From the NCBI RefSeq assembly GCF_950295315.1, contig NC_080181.1, positions 1,678,526 to 1,742,525 on the forward strand: 64,000 nt of DNA, in the 5' to 3' direction. Shown here piece after piece: positions 11,812 to 22,825 of the stretch; positions within the stretch are counted from its first letter, which is position 1; every line of letters begins with the position of its first letter. The notes under the pieces were generated by a model. The model did no database searches, was not told the DNA's origin, and saw nothing but the letters and a program-made list of their open reading frames with translations. A program made the translations under genes and the position numbers. The stretch comes from Erinaceus europaeus. Lineage: Eukaryota; Chordata; Mammalia; Eulipotyphla; Erinaceidae.

Positions 11812-13606
11812 AAGATATATTTATTTTGCAGTAGTTTATGGATAAGTGTGAACATAAGCTCTCTCTCACAGAAACTGGTGTATATCTAGGTTTTGGGACT
11901 TTGTTAGAAAGTGAACCACCTGAGATGAAATTAGAGTATACTATAAAAGGAAAGGTCTCCCCGAGTAATGAAGCTGAAGGGTTGTCATTCCACACGTGAA
12001 GTCTCTGGACACAGTCTGAGGTGAAGCATGTTGAGGTGGCAATCGTTGCGTTGGTTAGGTTGTGATCCCTGAATGCAATATTATTTGGTATGGATTGGGA
12101 GAGGCATACGGGAAAGTGGGCCCTATCCAAGGGTTCCAGAACTGGGGGAAGTAGGGGCTCTATAGTGGAGATGTGAGGTTCCTACTGTAATTTGTTCAGG
12201 TCCTGCTTTTAGTTTCCCTTTCAGATCTTCTTAGTCAACTTCTGTTGATGAGTGGGATCATCCCATACTCATCTTTATCTTTCTGACTTAGCTCACTTAA
12301 CATAATTCCTTCTAGCTCTGTCCAAGATGGGTCAGAGAAGGTGGGTCCATTGTTCTTAATAGCTGCATAGTATTCCATTGTGTATATATACCACAGCTTT
12401 CTCAGCCACTCATCTGTTGTTGGGCACCTGGATTGCTTCCAGGTTTTAGCTATTATGAATTATGCTGCTATGAACATAGGAGTACACATATCTTTTTGGT
12501 TGGGTGTTACCTTGGTTAGGTATAACCCCAGGAGAGGAATTACTGGATCATATGGAAGGTCCATGTCTAGCCTTCTGAGAGTTTTCCAGACTGCTCTCCA
12601 CAGAGGCTGTACCAATTTACATTCCCACCAGCAATGTAAAAGGGTTCCTCTGTCCCCACATCCTCTCCAGCATTTGTTGCTGCTGTCCTTTTTGATGTAT
12701 GCCATTCTTACAGGAGTGAGGTGGTATCTTAGTGTTGTCTTAATTTGCATTTCTCTGACAATCAGTGACCTAGAGCAGTTTTTCATATGTTTGTTAGCCT
12801 TTTGGATCTCCTCTGTAGTGAATGTTTTGTTCATATCCTCTGCCCATTTTTGGATGGGGTCATTTGCTTTTTTGGTGCTAAGTTTGCTGAGCTCTTTATA
12901 TATTTTGGTGACTAGTTTCTTGTCTGATGTATGGCATGTGAAGATCTTCTCCCATTCTGTGAGGGGTCTCTCTGTTTGTTTAATAGTTTCTTTGGATGTG
13001 CAGAAGCTTTTCAATTTGATGAAGTCCCATTGGTTTGTTTCTGTGAGAGAGAGCTTATGTTCACATGTATCCATAAACTACTGCAAAATATACCTGAAAG
13101 CACAAGTACACTAGAGTTTGCAGTGAGTACCTCCCTAACACTTCCTCTCCACTATTCCAAGCTTTGGGTCCATGATGGCTCAACAATTTGTTTGGCTTCG
13201 TATGTTAACTCTCTTTTCAATCACCAGGTTCCAGATGCCATCAGGATGCTGGCCAGGCTTCCCTGGATTGAAGACCCCCACCAATGTGTCCTGGGGCTCT
13301 GCTTCCCCAGAGACCCACCCTACTAGGGAAAGAGAGAGGCAGACTGGGAGTATGGACTGTCCAGTCAACGCCCATGTTCAGCAGGGAAGCAATTACAGAA
13401 GCCAGACCTTCTACCTTCTGCAACCCACAATGACCCTGTGTCCATGCTCCCAGAGGGATGGAGAATGGGAAAGCTATCAGGGGAGGAGATGGAATATGGA
13501 GATTGGGTGGTGGGAATTGTGTGGAGTTGTACCCCTCCTACCCTATGGTTTTGTTAATTAATCCTTTCTTAAATTAAAAAAAATTTTTTAAAGATATATT
13601 TATTTT
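11812..13606 (+). mobile_element. L1 insertion with 5' inversion (twin priming) and perfect 16-bp TSD
   Basis: The element occupies 11828-13590 between identical 16-bp direct repeats AAGATATATTTATTTT at 11812-11827 and 13591-13606. The right part (about 13035-13590) is L1 3' UTR in plus orientation ending in an A-rich tail. The left part (11828 to about 13040) is inverted: on the minus strand it reads the ORF2 C-terminus ([59 protein letters not shown]). About 52 bp of L1 (GCAGTAGTTTATGGATA to CTCTCACAGAAAC) occurs at both ends in opposite orientation. This is the known signature of twin-primed L1 insertion. Relatively young and 5' truncated. Confidence 0.88.
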
Positions 13607-14130
13607 CCCTTTTTTAAAATTATTTATATATTTTCCTTTTTTGTTGCCCTTGTTTTTTATTGTTGTTACTGATGTCATCGTTGTTGGATAGGACAGAGAG
13701 AAATGGAGAGAGGAGGGGAAGACAGAGAGGGGGGAGAGAAAGACAGACACCTGCAGACCTTCACCACCTGTGAAGCAACTCCCCTGCAGGTGGGGAGCCG
13801 GGGGCTCGAACCAGGATACTTACTGAGGTCCTTGTGCTTTGTGACACATTGCACTTAACCTGCTGCGCTACTGCCGGACTCCCTTATTTTCCCTTTTGTT
13901 GCCCCATTTTTAAATTGTTGTTGTAATTACTGATGTCGTCGTTGTTAGGATGGAGAGAAATGGAGAGAGGAGGGGAGGGTAGAGAGGAGGAGAGAAAGAC
14001 ACCTGCAGACCTGCTTCACCACCTGTGAAGCGACCCTCCTCAGGTAGGGAGCCGGGGCTCCAACCGGGATCCTTACACTGGTCCTTGAGCCCCCGTGCCT
14101 GTAAATCCTGTGCTCGGCCACTGTGCCTCC
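13607..14130 (-). mobile_element. Two antisense tRNA-SINEs in tandem
   Basis: Copies at about 13607-13885 and 13886-14130; each has GAGAGAAATGGAGAGAGGAG and ends in the reverse-complemented tRNA-like head. Confidence 0.75.
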
Positions 14131-14704
14131 CCAGTCACGTCTCACAGCTTCAGTGTCACACGGAGGGCCACATTAAAGCACCTGGTGCAAGACTGACACT
14201 ATGGCGAGAGGCGCCCACTACGAGGAGTCTGAGCAGCTGGACAAGGAGAAAGCCCTGACCCACACAGCAGCCGTGGTCCCCAGCCCATAATGCTATGGGG
14301 CGCTGCCAGAATCCCTTGTAAAGCCACAGGTTCCACACTAAGAACCATTCACAAACAGTGGCAACACACTTAACTGTATCACAACCAGAACCAAAAACTT
14401 AAGGACCCCGAATTTCCTGTTCAAAGAAAGCAGATGTTTCTTTGCAAATTCAGGCTCAATCTGAATGACAGTGACGGTCCTTCGAAGACTCATTTTTCAT
14501 TTCAGGACACCCTGAGGTGTAACCGGGAGGCCACACGCTGGAAGTTGTGAAGATGACCCTCCCAGCGGTTCTCCACAGCTGGACTCCATGTCCTGAGGGG
14601 CTCCCTCGCCCACCTGCAGGTAAGAAAGCTGAAGCTTAGGCTTGTCTTGGGCCTGCTCGTGGTCATGCAGACGAAATGCAAACCTGAAGCAGTCTCTCTT
14701 CAAA
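14131..14704. other. Unique sequence where FUT4 would be expected; nothing recognised
   Basis: Part of the PIWIL4-C11orf97 interval. Neither strand shows fucosyltransferase motifs or any conserved frame. Confidence 0.4.
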
Positions 14705-15160
14705 ACGCAAGGCACTGGCAGGAGATGGCTCAGCAGTTGAGCACAGGACTTGCAGAGCCAAAGTCCTAGGTTCAAGTCCCAGTACTCACATATGCCAGAG
14801 CTGAGCAATATTGTGACGTCTCTCCTCTCTCTTTCATAAAAAATATATATATTTAATTTCTTTATTGGGGGAATTAATGTTTTAAAAAATATTTTTTAGG
14901 AATTGAGCAGTAGCACAGTGCAAGGACCGGCTTACTGATCCCAGTTCGAGCCCCCGGCTCCCCACCTGCAGGGGAGTCACTTCACAGGCGGTGAAGCAGG
15001 TCTGCAGGTGTCTGTCTTTCTCTCCCCCTCTCTGTCTTCTCCTCCTCTCTCCATTTCTCTCTGTCCTATCCAACAATGACGACATCAATAACAACAAAAA
15101 TAACTACAACAACAATAAAAAACAAGGGCAACAAAAGGGAAAATAAATAAATTCAAAAAA
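14705..15160 (+). mobile_element. Two sense SINEs of different type
   Basis: 14705-14845: short SINE (GGCAGGAGATGGCTCAGCAG head, CCAGAGCTGAGCAATATTGT body). 14893-15160: tRNA-SINE lacking part of the head, B box GTTCGAGCCCCC near 14945, A-rich tail. Confidence 0.65.
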
Positions 15161-15365
15161 AATAAATTTTTTTTGAAAGCTCCTACCAACTCCATACAGG
15201 TTCCCAGAAGCACTAGTGTCATCAGTCAGTATATTCACTTAGAATTGTTCCTTTTTTTCTGTTGGACGATTGGTATTTTATTATAGTCTGTATAGTTACA
15301 TTTTACCAAGCAAATTTTATTCAGGGATTTAAGTTTTTTTTTTTTTTTTTAAGGATGAGAGAATT

Positions 15366-15880
15366 GAAAACCTAGACTTAAAAAAAAAATCTTTATTGGG
15401 GGATTAATGGTTTACAGTCGACAGTAAAATAAAAGTTTGTACGGTATAACATCTCCACATAACGACACAACCCCCATAGGTCCTCCTCTGCCATCCTGTT
15501 CCAGGACCTGAACCTTCCCCACCCCCGAGTCTTTTACTTTGGTGCAACACACCAACTCCAGTACATGTTCTGCTTAGTGTTTTCTCTTTTGATCTTATTT
15601 TTCATCTTCTATGAGCGAGATCATCCCATATTCATCATTCTCTTTCTGGCTGATCTCACTTAATATGATCCCTTCAAGCTCCATCCAAGATGGGGTGAAG
15701 AAGGTGAAATCACCATTTTTACCAGCTGAGTAGTATTCCATTGTGTATCTAGACCACAACTTGCTCAGCCACTCATCTGTTGTTGGACACCTGGGTTGCT
15801 TCCAGGTTTTGGAAAATTGTGCTGCTGTGAACAGATACACAGGTCTCTTTGGATGGGTGTCTTTGGTTCCTTACCAGGTT
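15366..15880 (-). mobile_element. 5'-truncated L1 fragment
   Basis: Minus-strand L1 3' region. The poly(A) shows as poly(T) near 15379 and the end of ORF2-like sequence reads SKLWSRYTMEYYSAGKNGDF on the minus strand. The same L1 3' family is seen at 541-2715. Confidence 0.7.
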
Positions 15881-16082
15881 CCTTTTAACACAGGGCCCGA
15901 GCACTGACTTATTAGAGCTCACAGCTCACTTCCTGCAGTCACGGGGGCTAAAGGTCTCAGGGATTGGGGTGTGCCTTGCACAGCCGCGTTTCCCCAGGCC
16001 CCCAAGCCCGTGCTGACACTGAGTCTCTCCCTGCGCACAGCCTTTAGGCTGCTGCACCGGCTTTCTCAGTCGCGGGAGCGCT

Positions 16083-16110
16083 CGCGGGGCGGGGCGGGGC
16101 GGGGCGGGGC
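16083..16110 (+). repeat. (GGGGC)n tract
   Basis: About five direct GGGGC units inside a small GC- and CpG-rich block (about 16060-16270), which otherwise holds no recognised exon. Four or more G4 runs separated by one base can form a G-quadruplex. Confidence 0.7.
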
Positions 16111-16403
16111 GCTGGAGCAGGGCGAGCAGCAGCTGAAGCCGGAGTCCGGCACAGTGCACGGCGCCCAGGCCGGTGCGCACCCAGTGCTGTCACGGGCGGC
16201 CCCCCAGGTCTCCAGCCACAGCCGCTCGGCCCCGCCGCCCCCAGCCCGGCTGCAGCTGTAGTCATCAGGCTAGGGCCTAGCACCGAGCTCAGCACCCTCT
16301 GCCCGGAGCACACCCCCAGGGTCCCAGCACCCTCCCCTGTGGCCTGAGCGCCCCCCCCAAGTGGTCTGAGCACCCTTGCGGGACCGAGCACCCCCCTAAA
16401 TTG

Positions 16404-16645
16404 TCAGAGTGACCCGCCCAGTGGTCAAAGCGACCTCTCCCCCAGTGGTCAGAGCGACCCCTCCCCCAGTGGTCCCAGCGCCCCTCCCCCAGTGGTCCCA
16501 GCGCCCCTCCCCCAGTGGTCAGAGCGACCCCTCCCCCAGTGGTCCCAGCGCCCCTCCCCCAGTGGTCCCAGCGCCCCTCCCCCAGTGGTCCCAGCGCCCA
16601 TCCCCCAGTGATCAGAGCGACCCCTCTCCCAGTGGTCCCAGCGAG
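16404..16645 (+). repeat. 23/24-bp minisatellite
   Basis: About ten copies of a 23-24-bp unit with core CCCCTCCCCCAGTGG and variable ends (TCCCAGCG or TCAGAGCGA). Looser, degenerate units extend left to about 16320. Open frames across it on both strands are repeat artefacts. Confidence 0.85.
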
Positions 16646-16692
16646 AGTAGGACTAGGAAACAGGATTAGGGCAGAGTGTGGCTCCCAGACTA

Positions 16693-17290
16693 CTATTTTT
16701 TTAAAAAAGATTTTATTTATTGACCAGAAAGACAGGAGGAGAGAGGAAAAGCCAGACATCACTCTGGTACATGTGCTGCTGGGGATTGAACTCAAGACCT
16801 CATGCTTGAGGATTTGATGCTTTTATCCACAGTGCCACCTCTGGGACCACCCAAACTACTATTTTTTTTGGGGGGGGAATCAATTAACTTTGCCATATCA
16901 ATCTGACCTTGGGCCCATGTCTCTTCATATTCAGCACAGAAACCTGTGTGTCCTCTGAAACCTGTGTGTCCCTGTCAGTCTGAGCTCACAGTCCATGGTC
17001 TCAGCTGGGACATTTTTTTTTTCCTTATTTTTGTTGCCCTTGTTTTATTGTTGTACTTATTATTGTCGTTATGGATGTCGTTGTTATTGGATAGGACAGA
17101 GAGAAATGAAGAAAGGAGGGGAAGACAGAGAGGGGGAGAGAAAGACAATACCCCAGCAGACCTGCTTCACCACCTGTGAAGCCACTGTCCTGCAGGTGGG
17201 GAGCTGGGGGCTCGAACCGGGATCCTTATGCCGGTCCTTGTGCTTTGCGCCACCTGCATTTAACCCACTGCACAACCGCCCGACTCCCCA
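16693..17290 (-). mobile_element. Two antisense SINEs
   Basis: 16693-16852: type with ATCACTCTGGTACATGTGCT. About 17012-17290: tRNA-SINE ending in CCCGACTCCCC. Confidence 0.7.
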
Positions 17291-17595
17291 GCTGGGAACA
17301 TTCTAGGCTGCTCTCATGTCAGGACCCGTCTTCCTCGAGTGGCAGAGCAGGTTGACCAGCCTCCCTCCAGAGAGTGGACAGTCCCCACTGTGGCTGTGCT
17401 ACAGAGAGGCCCCCAAGAGGGCTTGTGATGACGTTCCTGATGGGAGTGACCAGTGATGGTGGAGAGAGGGGTCTGTTAGAGGGCTAGGCCCAAAGTATCT
17501 GTTGGGAATCCTAGGATTTCCTGACTAGGGAGGGTCTCAGGTGGCCTGGTATTAGTCAAAATGGACATCATTAAGTGAGCCTGAGAGACCTGATT
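17291..17595. other. No feature seen
   Basis: Unique-looking intergenic sequence downstream of C11orf97. Confidence 0.35.
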
Positions 17596-17599
17596 TTTT

Positions 17600-17840
17600 A
17601 AAAAATATTTTAATGTATTTATTTATTTTCCCTTTTGTTAACCTTATTTTATTGTTGTAGTTTTTATTAATGTCGTTGTTGATAGATAGGACAGAGAGAA
17701 ATGGAGAGAGGAAGGGAAGTCAGAGAAGGGGAGAGAAAGACAGACACCTGCAGACCTGCTTCACCACTTGTGAACAACAATAATAACTACAACAATAAGC
17801 AAGGGCAACAAAAGGGAATAAATATTTTTTAAAAACTTTA
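17600..17840. mobile_element. Fold-back (inverted) SINE
   Basis: An antisense SINE body (17600-17773) switches abruptly to the sense tail of the same SINE (17774-17840). The words TATTGTTGTAGTTTTTATT-like and AACAATAATAACTACAACA are mutual reverse complements over about 55 bp, so the segment can form a hairpin. Confidence 0.65.
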
Positions 17841-17979
17841 AAAAATGAATGAATACAGTGATGCTACACTGAAGGGCTGAGGTTTCCAGTGTTGACCTTG
17901 AAGATTCCATAAACACGTCTCTGTTCCACTGTTTTGTATATTTAATAGAAGAAGCTGAATTACAAGTCCAAGATAGACC

Positions 17980-18209
17980 AAATGTGACAATAAATTTATT
18001 TAAAAATAAATGTAGTGTTTTCCTTCATTGTTTAAAGGTGCTTAGCACACCTTACTAGTAGTTTTCATGAATTAATTTAGAGATAGGATTTAAAAGCAGT
18101 GGTATGAACCACAGAACAATGTGACTCAGATGGGTTTCTTCTGTTTTTTTTTTTTTTCTTCTTTAGACTCCAACAGGGAGGTTTCTTCTTAGTGGAAAGC
18201 TGATGCATC
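17980..18209 (-). other. C11orf97: C11orf97 3' UTR and polyadenylation signal
   Basis: Downstream of the stop the minus strand is AT-rich unique sequence with AATAAA at 18000-17995; the UTR would end shortly after. A second AATAAA-like word lies slightly upstream (about 18010). Confidence 0.6.
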
Positions 18210-18214
18210 TTATC
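18210..18214 (-). CDS. C11orf97: C11orf97 exon 4, coding part only 5 nt
   Basis: Acceptor TTTTTCCTCACCCCAG|GATAAG. The exon adds GA to complete CGA (Arg), followed directly by TAA. This reproduces the conserved GGLRR C-terminus. The rest of the exon is 3' UTR. Confidence 0.82.
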
Positions 18215-21200
18215 CTGGGGTGAGGAAAAACATGAAGCAGTGAGTAGGTTTTCATGTTGGGGAAGGGCTGTTTCAACCCAGCCCTTCTGCCCTCAGGTGC
18301 GAGATGCTGCGGGGGGCCCAGGGTGCTGGGCTCAGCCCCTCTGTGCTCTAGACCCTTGTCCCTCTGGGATTTAGCCTGCACAAGGGAGACCCGACAGACT
18401 GGGTGGACAGGGGACCCAGCCCTGTGCTGACGCAGCCAGTACTGGGGACCCTGCATGTCTGTGCCGCCGCCCAGGTACCAGCCCTGTGCTGCGTGGCCCA
18501 GGCGTTGTGTCTGTGTGTCTGCCACCCGGGATGGGCTCCCTTCTTAACCAGAGGCAGGCTTTCTGCCCTGACCCCCTGTGGCTGAGGGCTGAGTCCAGGC
18601 TGTCCAGTGGACATATGCAGTTCTGACCTCGTGTGTGGCCTCCCACACACAGGCTTGGGGGGGAGCGTGGGTCTCTCGGCCTCTTTCCCACCTGAGCTCT
18701 CACCTCACCTATGTGAGGTGACTCCGTGAGCCCTCTGCTGAGTCACTGTGCCGTCGTCAGACCCAAGCCTCCATCGTGGGGTTTTCTTGATGCCTGGACC
18801 CCCGCTACTTACAAGGCCATTTGCTGGCTTGCTTCCACCCTGGGCCTTAGTCCCTCTGGGCCTGCTCCTTCCCTCTAACCCCTCTCAGAAGCTGCATAGG
18901 ACCCGGGATCCCCTCCTGAGCTCTCTCCCCATCCTGGCCCAGCAGACCCTGCCGCTACCCTCATGGACCAACAGCACGTCTGAGTCATGCCTGGTGCTGG
19001 TGGCCACACGGGCGGCTATCTGGGCTCCAGGCTCAGCACCTCAACATACAGCGGAGGGATTCTGCCTGCATTTGTCAGCTCTCTGTGCTTCTGCTTCCCA
19101 TCACTGAAACAGCTCAAGCTGCTTCCTGTGGTTTTTGTAAAGATTAGACTGGTTATCTTCTATGCAGGGCCCAGCATTTACAATGACTATTCACATCTTG
19201 GCTCAGAGCAAGGCTGGCACACCCCACGCCCCCAGGTGACATGAGAGAGTTGAGCCCAGCAGCCCACAGCTTTCCTGAATCCTTCCTCCTCTCCTTCCAT
19301 GTCCCCGAGAAGCAGCGGCCCTCCCTCTGGGGCAGGGGTGGGGAGCCTTTTCTCTGCCAAGGGCCTCTTGGATATTTTCTTTTCTTTTCTTTCTTTCTTT
19401 TTTGCCTCCAGGTTATTGCTGGGGCTTGGTGCCTGCACTACAAATCCACCACTCCTGGAGGCTATTTTTCCCATTTTGTTGCCATTGTTACTGTCGCCAT
19501 TGCTATTATTGTTGTTGGATAGGACAGAGAGAAATGGAGAGAGGAAGGAAAGACAGAGGGGGGAGAGAAAGACAGACACCTGCAGACCTGCTTCACCCCT
19601 TGTGAAGTGACCCCTCTACAGGTGGGGAGCTAGATACTTGAACCGGGATCCTTAGGTGGGTCCTTGAGCCTCACGTCATGTGTGCTCAACCCACTGTGCT
19701 ATACCGTCTGACCCCCCCCCTCCCCCTTGGATATTTTCTAAAATCATTTGAGGGCCATGCAAAATTATCAACTTAAAAGCTAGCACCTAATGTTGCAAGC
19801 TCCCAGCTGTGTTGAATGGTGAGTCCCTCCTGTGGTTGCCTGGCAAGGCCAGGCCACATGCTTTCAAGGACTGTGTAGGACTCGAGGGCAGATGTCCCCA
19901 CCCCTGCTCTTCACCCCCAAGCTCCAAGCTCCACGAGAAAGGACAGTGTCAGTGGGTCCCTCGCCCCCAAGCTCCAGGCTGCCCCATGCTGGAAAGCCTG
20001 GCTCAGTTAACTGGGAAGTCTCAGTGCAGGCAGGACATGGGCCACTGCCCTCCCCCAGGCCCCTTTCCCCACAGAGCCATGTGGCTGCACCCCAAGTCCC
20101 AAGTGAAGCAGGTCCCCAGAGGAGACATGTGGACCGAGAGCCTGAGGCAGCCCTGGCTGTGCCATCAGCCGGTATCCAGGGCTCCCCAGGGCGGGTGGGT
20201 GGGCAGGGGCCCTTACGTCTCAGCCCTCCGTGCCTCGAGTAGTACTTGGCGTGTGGCAGTGAGCTGTTCCTGCTGGGCAGGCCCTGCTTCAGGCTCCCCA
20301 TGGGGAGGTTCCTCTGGATGCTCCAGATCCCTTCCAGCACCGCTGTGGGAGTTTCAGAGCAGAGGGGACTGTTAGGGGCTCTCCTGGAGAGCATTTACTC
20401 AGTCATATTCTCAGTCATTCCAGCAGGTCAGACACACAGCGTGAATGACTCAGGATGCTGTGCTGAGCGGGCAAGGAAACAGGCCTGCTTGACGTCACGG
20501 TGGCAACTCCAACATGGCTGGGGGGCAGCAGTGGGGGTACTAAGCACACCTCACTGGGGGCAGCAGTGGGGGTACTCAGCACACCTCACTCACTCCTTCA
20601 TAGAATAGCTGATCTGGACTAAGCAAGCGGAAAGCTGGTTCCGGAGTTTCCCCAAGACCATCTTTCTTTGGCTAGGCCTGGCCTGGCCACAAACCAGCCC
20701 ATCGCCAGCCCACAGCTTTACGTTCGTTTCCCAAGTGCCTCGCTCCGCGGCTGAGACTACCTGCAGGTGGGCTTCTGATGTGACACTCATCTCTCTTCAT
20801 ATACAGCTCTTCCTCCAGCACCTCCTTGATCCGCTTATGGGGCTCACAGTAGAAGAACTTCTTCCCTGCAGAAGTGTTGACGGGACGGGGTACTCGCTGC
20901 AGATGCAGCACAGACATCCAGCCTCTAGACCCCCGGCGCCCGCCCCCGGGTCCTCATGCATGCAGCGCTCCTCAGCTCCTAGCAGCCTTTTTCTGTCCAA
21001 ATTTCAGATAGAGCAAGAGAAGGAGATAGAACAGAGAGAGGACAGACTCCATGGCACAGATCCACCATTCCGGAGCTTCCCCGGAAGTCGTGCACTGTGC
21101 TCCCCTGCACTGTGGAACTGGGGGCTTGGCCTCCCTCCCACCCCTGTCCCCCAGCATGGTGAGGTATGCACTCACCTGGGTGAGCTACCCCCTGAGCCAT

Positions 21201-22772
21201 TAAAAGACACAGCCTCCCACACCAACAGTACAACAGTCACTCTGCCTGCTCCCTCCCTTTCGTGGAGCCAGGGCCTCCTGCGTGCAGTTCCACGGCTCCC
21301 AGGCCACTTTCCGCTCCGACAGAGAGACTGGAGAATGGCAGAGACACCACAGCCGCTACGCCTTCCCACCTGCTTTCCCCAGGGAGCTGCGTCTCTAGCC
21401 CCTCTGCCAGCTCTCTCTTGCTAGGGTCTCTTCCAAGGTAACCCGGTTCTGGTGAGGAGACACCTTCTCACATAACCCTGAGCCTTGGGGTTTCAGGCAC
21501 TTGCTCGGGCATTGTGGGCAGACACGGAGGCTCGCATGTGTGCCAAGAAGCCTTTTGTTTATTCACTGAGTCCTTGGAGGCTGGCTGTGTGGCAGACGTC
21601 AGACTGGAGGGCGTGGGATGGAAACTGGAGAGGAGCGGGCAGGGGGGCTGGTGTGCACGCAGCACCGGGCAGCCACAGCCCTTCCCCCGCGTTTTTAGCA
21701 GCTACACCCAGGTTGTGACGGGGACCTTCCTGCCTGGACTCTGGCCCAAAGGACATGGCCAGGGAGCAGTGCGGAGTCCTGCCTTTCTCTTTTTCCCAGG
21801 TAACTGCTACTTAAATCTCAGGTCCAGTCTTACACGCTGGCTCCACATTTTTTTTTCCCCTCCAGGGTTATCAGTGCCAACACTATATAATTCCACTGCT
21901 TCTAGCGGACATTTTTTTCATTTTATTGCATAGGCCAGAGAGAAATTGAGAGAGGAAAGAGAGATAGAGAGGGAGAAAGACAGAGAGATACCTGCTTCAC
22001 CATCTGTGAAGTGTCCCCTCCACACACTTGAACTTAGTACTACGTGCTCTTAACCAGGTGTACCGCTGCCCCTGGACCCTGCCCCTCCCCCCCACATTCT
22101 AGAAACATCTCCCTGGATTCTCCTCGCTGCAGCCTCCTCTTTCCTCTGACCCCCCTGACTGCAGCCTGCACGATGCCAGTGCCTGTCCGCACAGCGACGG
22201 GTGCAGCTTAGTCACAAATACCTTGCTCAGCAGCCGGCACCGCCAGGACGGGACCTGTCCCAGGAGTGAGGGGTTGGTAGTGTGTGGATGGGTGCTGTTT
22301 CCTGGGACCATGTAGTGCCCCTGTGGGTGCCAGCCTGGGGGAGGGGCAGGCCCTGGTGCCTTGTGAGCAGCCAGCCTGGGGGAGGGGCAGGCCCTGGCGC
22401 CTTGTGAGCAGCCCGTCCAGCTCAGCAGAGGCCCTGCAGGTTCTTGGGAGACCCACAGACCGTCACCCCCCGGGGCCACTCTGTGTCTGGCCAGAGCTGC
22501 CGGGATCATTGTCCTTCTGCATCCTCGATGGGCTCGTTCTGGATGGAATCCTCAGCGGAGCAGATGCTGCCCAGGGCAGCCGGGCTCCTCCCACAACAGG
22601 CAGCACTGCCCAGTGGAGCCTCCCGGGCTGCCTCCTGGCTGAGGCTGAGGGGAGGGCCCCTGGTGCCGGGGAGGGACTCTGGGTCCCTTGATGAGGCCCA
22701 GGGGAGGCTGGGGAGCAGCAGCCTTCCCCCCAGAGGCAACCAGGAGCTGGAAGGCTGCAGTCACGCTGTCTC

Positions 22773-22825
<53 letters not shown>

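Noticed and set aside
12380..13114. 244-codon plus-strand open frame with hydrophobic stretches
   Set aside because: It is the antisense of L1 ORF2 within the inverted L1 segment, not a membrane protein gene.
19809..20375. 188-codon plus-strand open frame over C11orf97 exon 3
   Set aside because: Antisense shadow of the real minus-strand exon 20342-20217 in GC-rich sequence.
22776..22823. CRISPR-like or prokaryotic repeat arrays
   Set aside because: All arrays here are eukaryotic micro- or minisatellites without spacers; the window is clearly mammalian.
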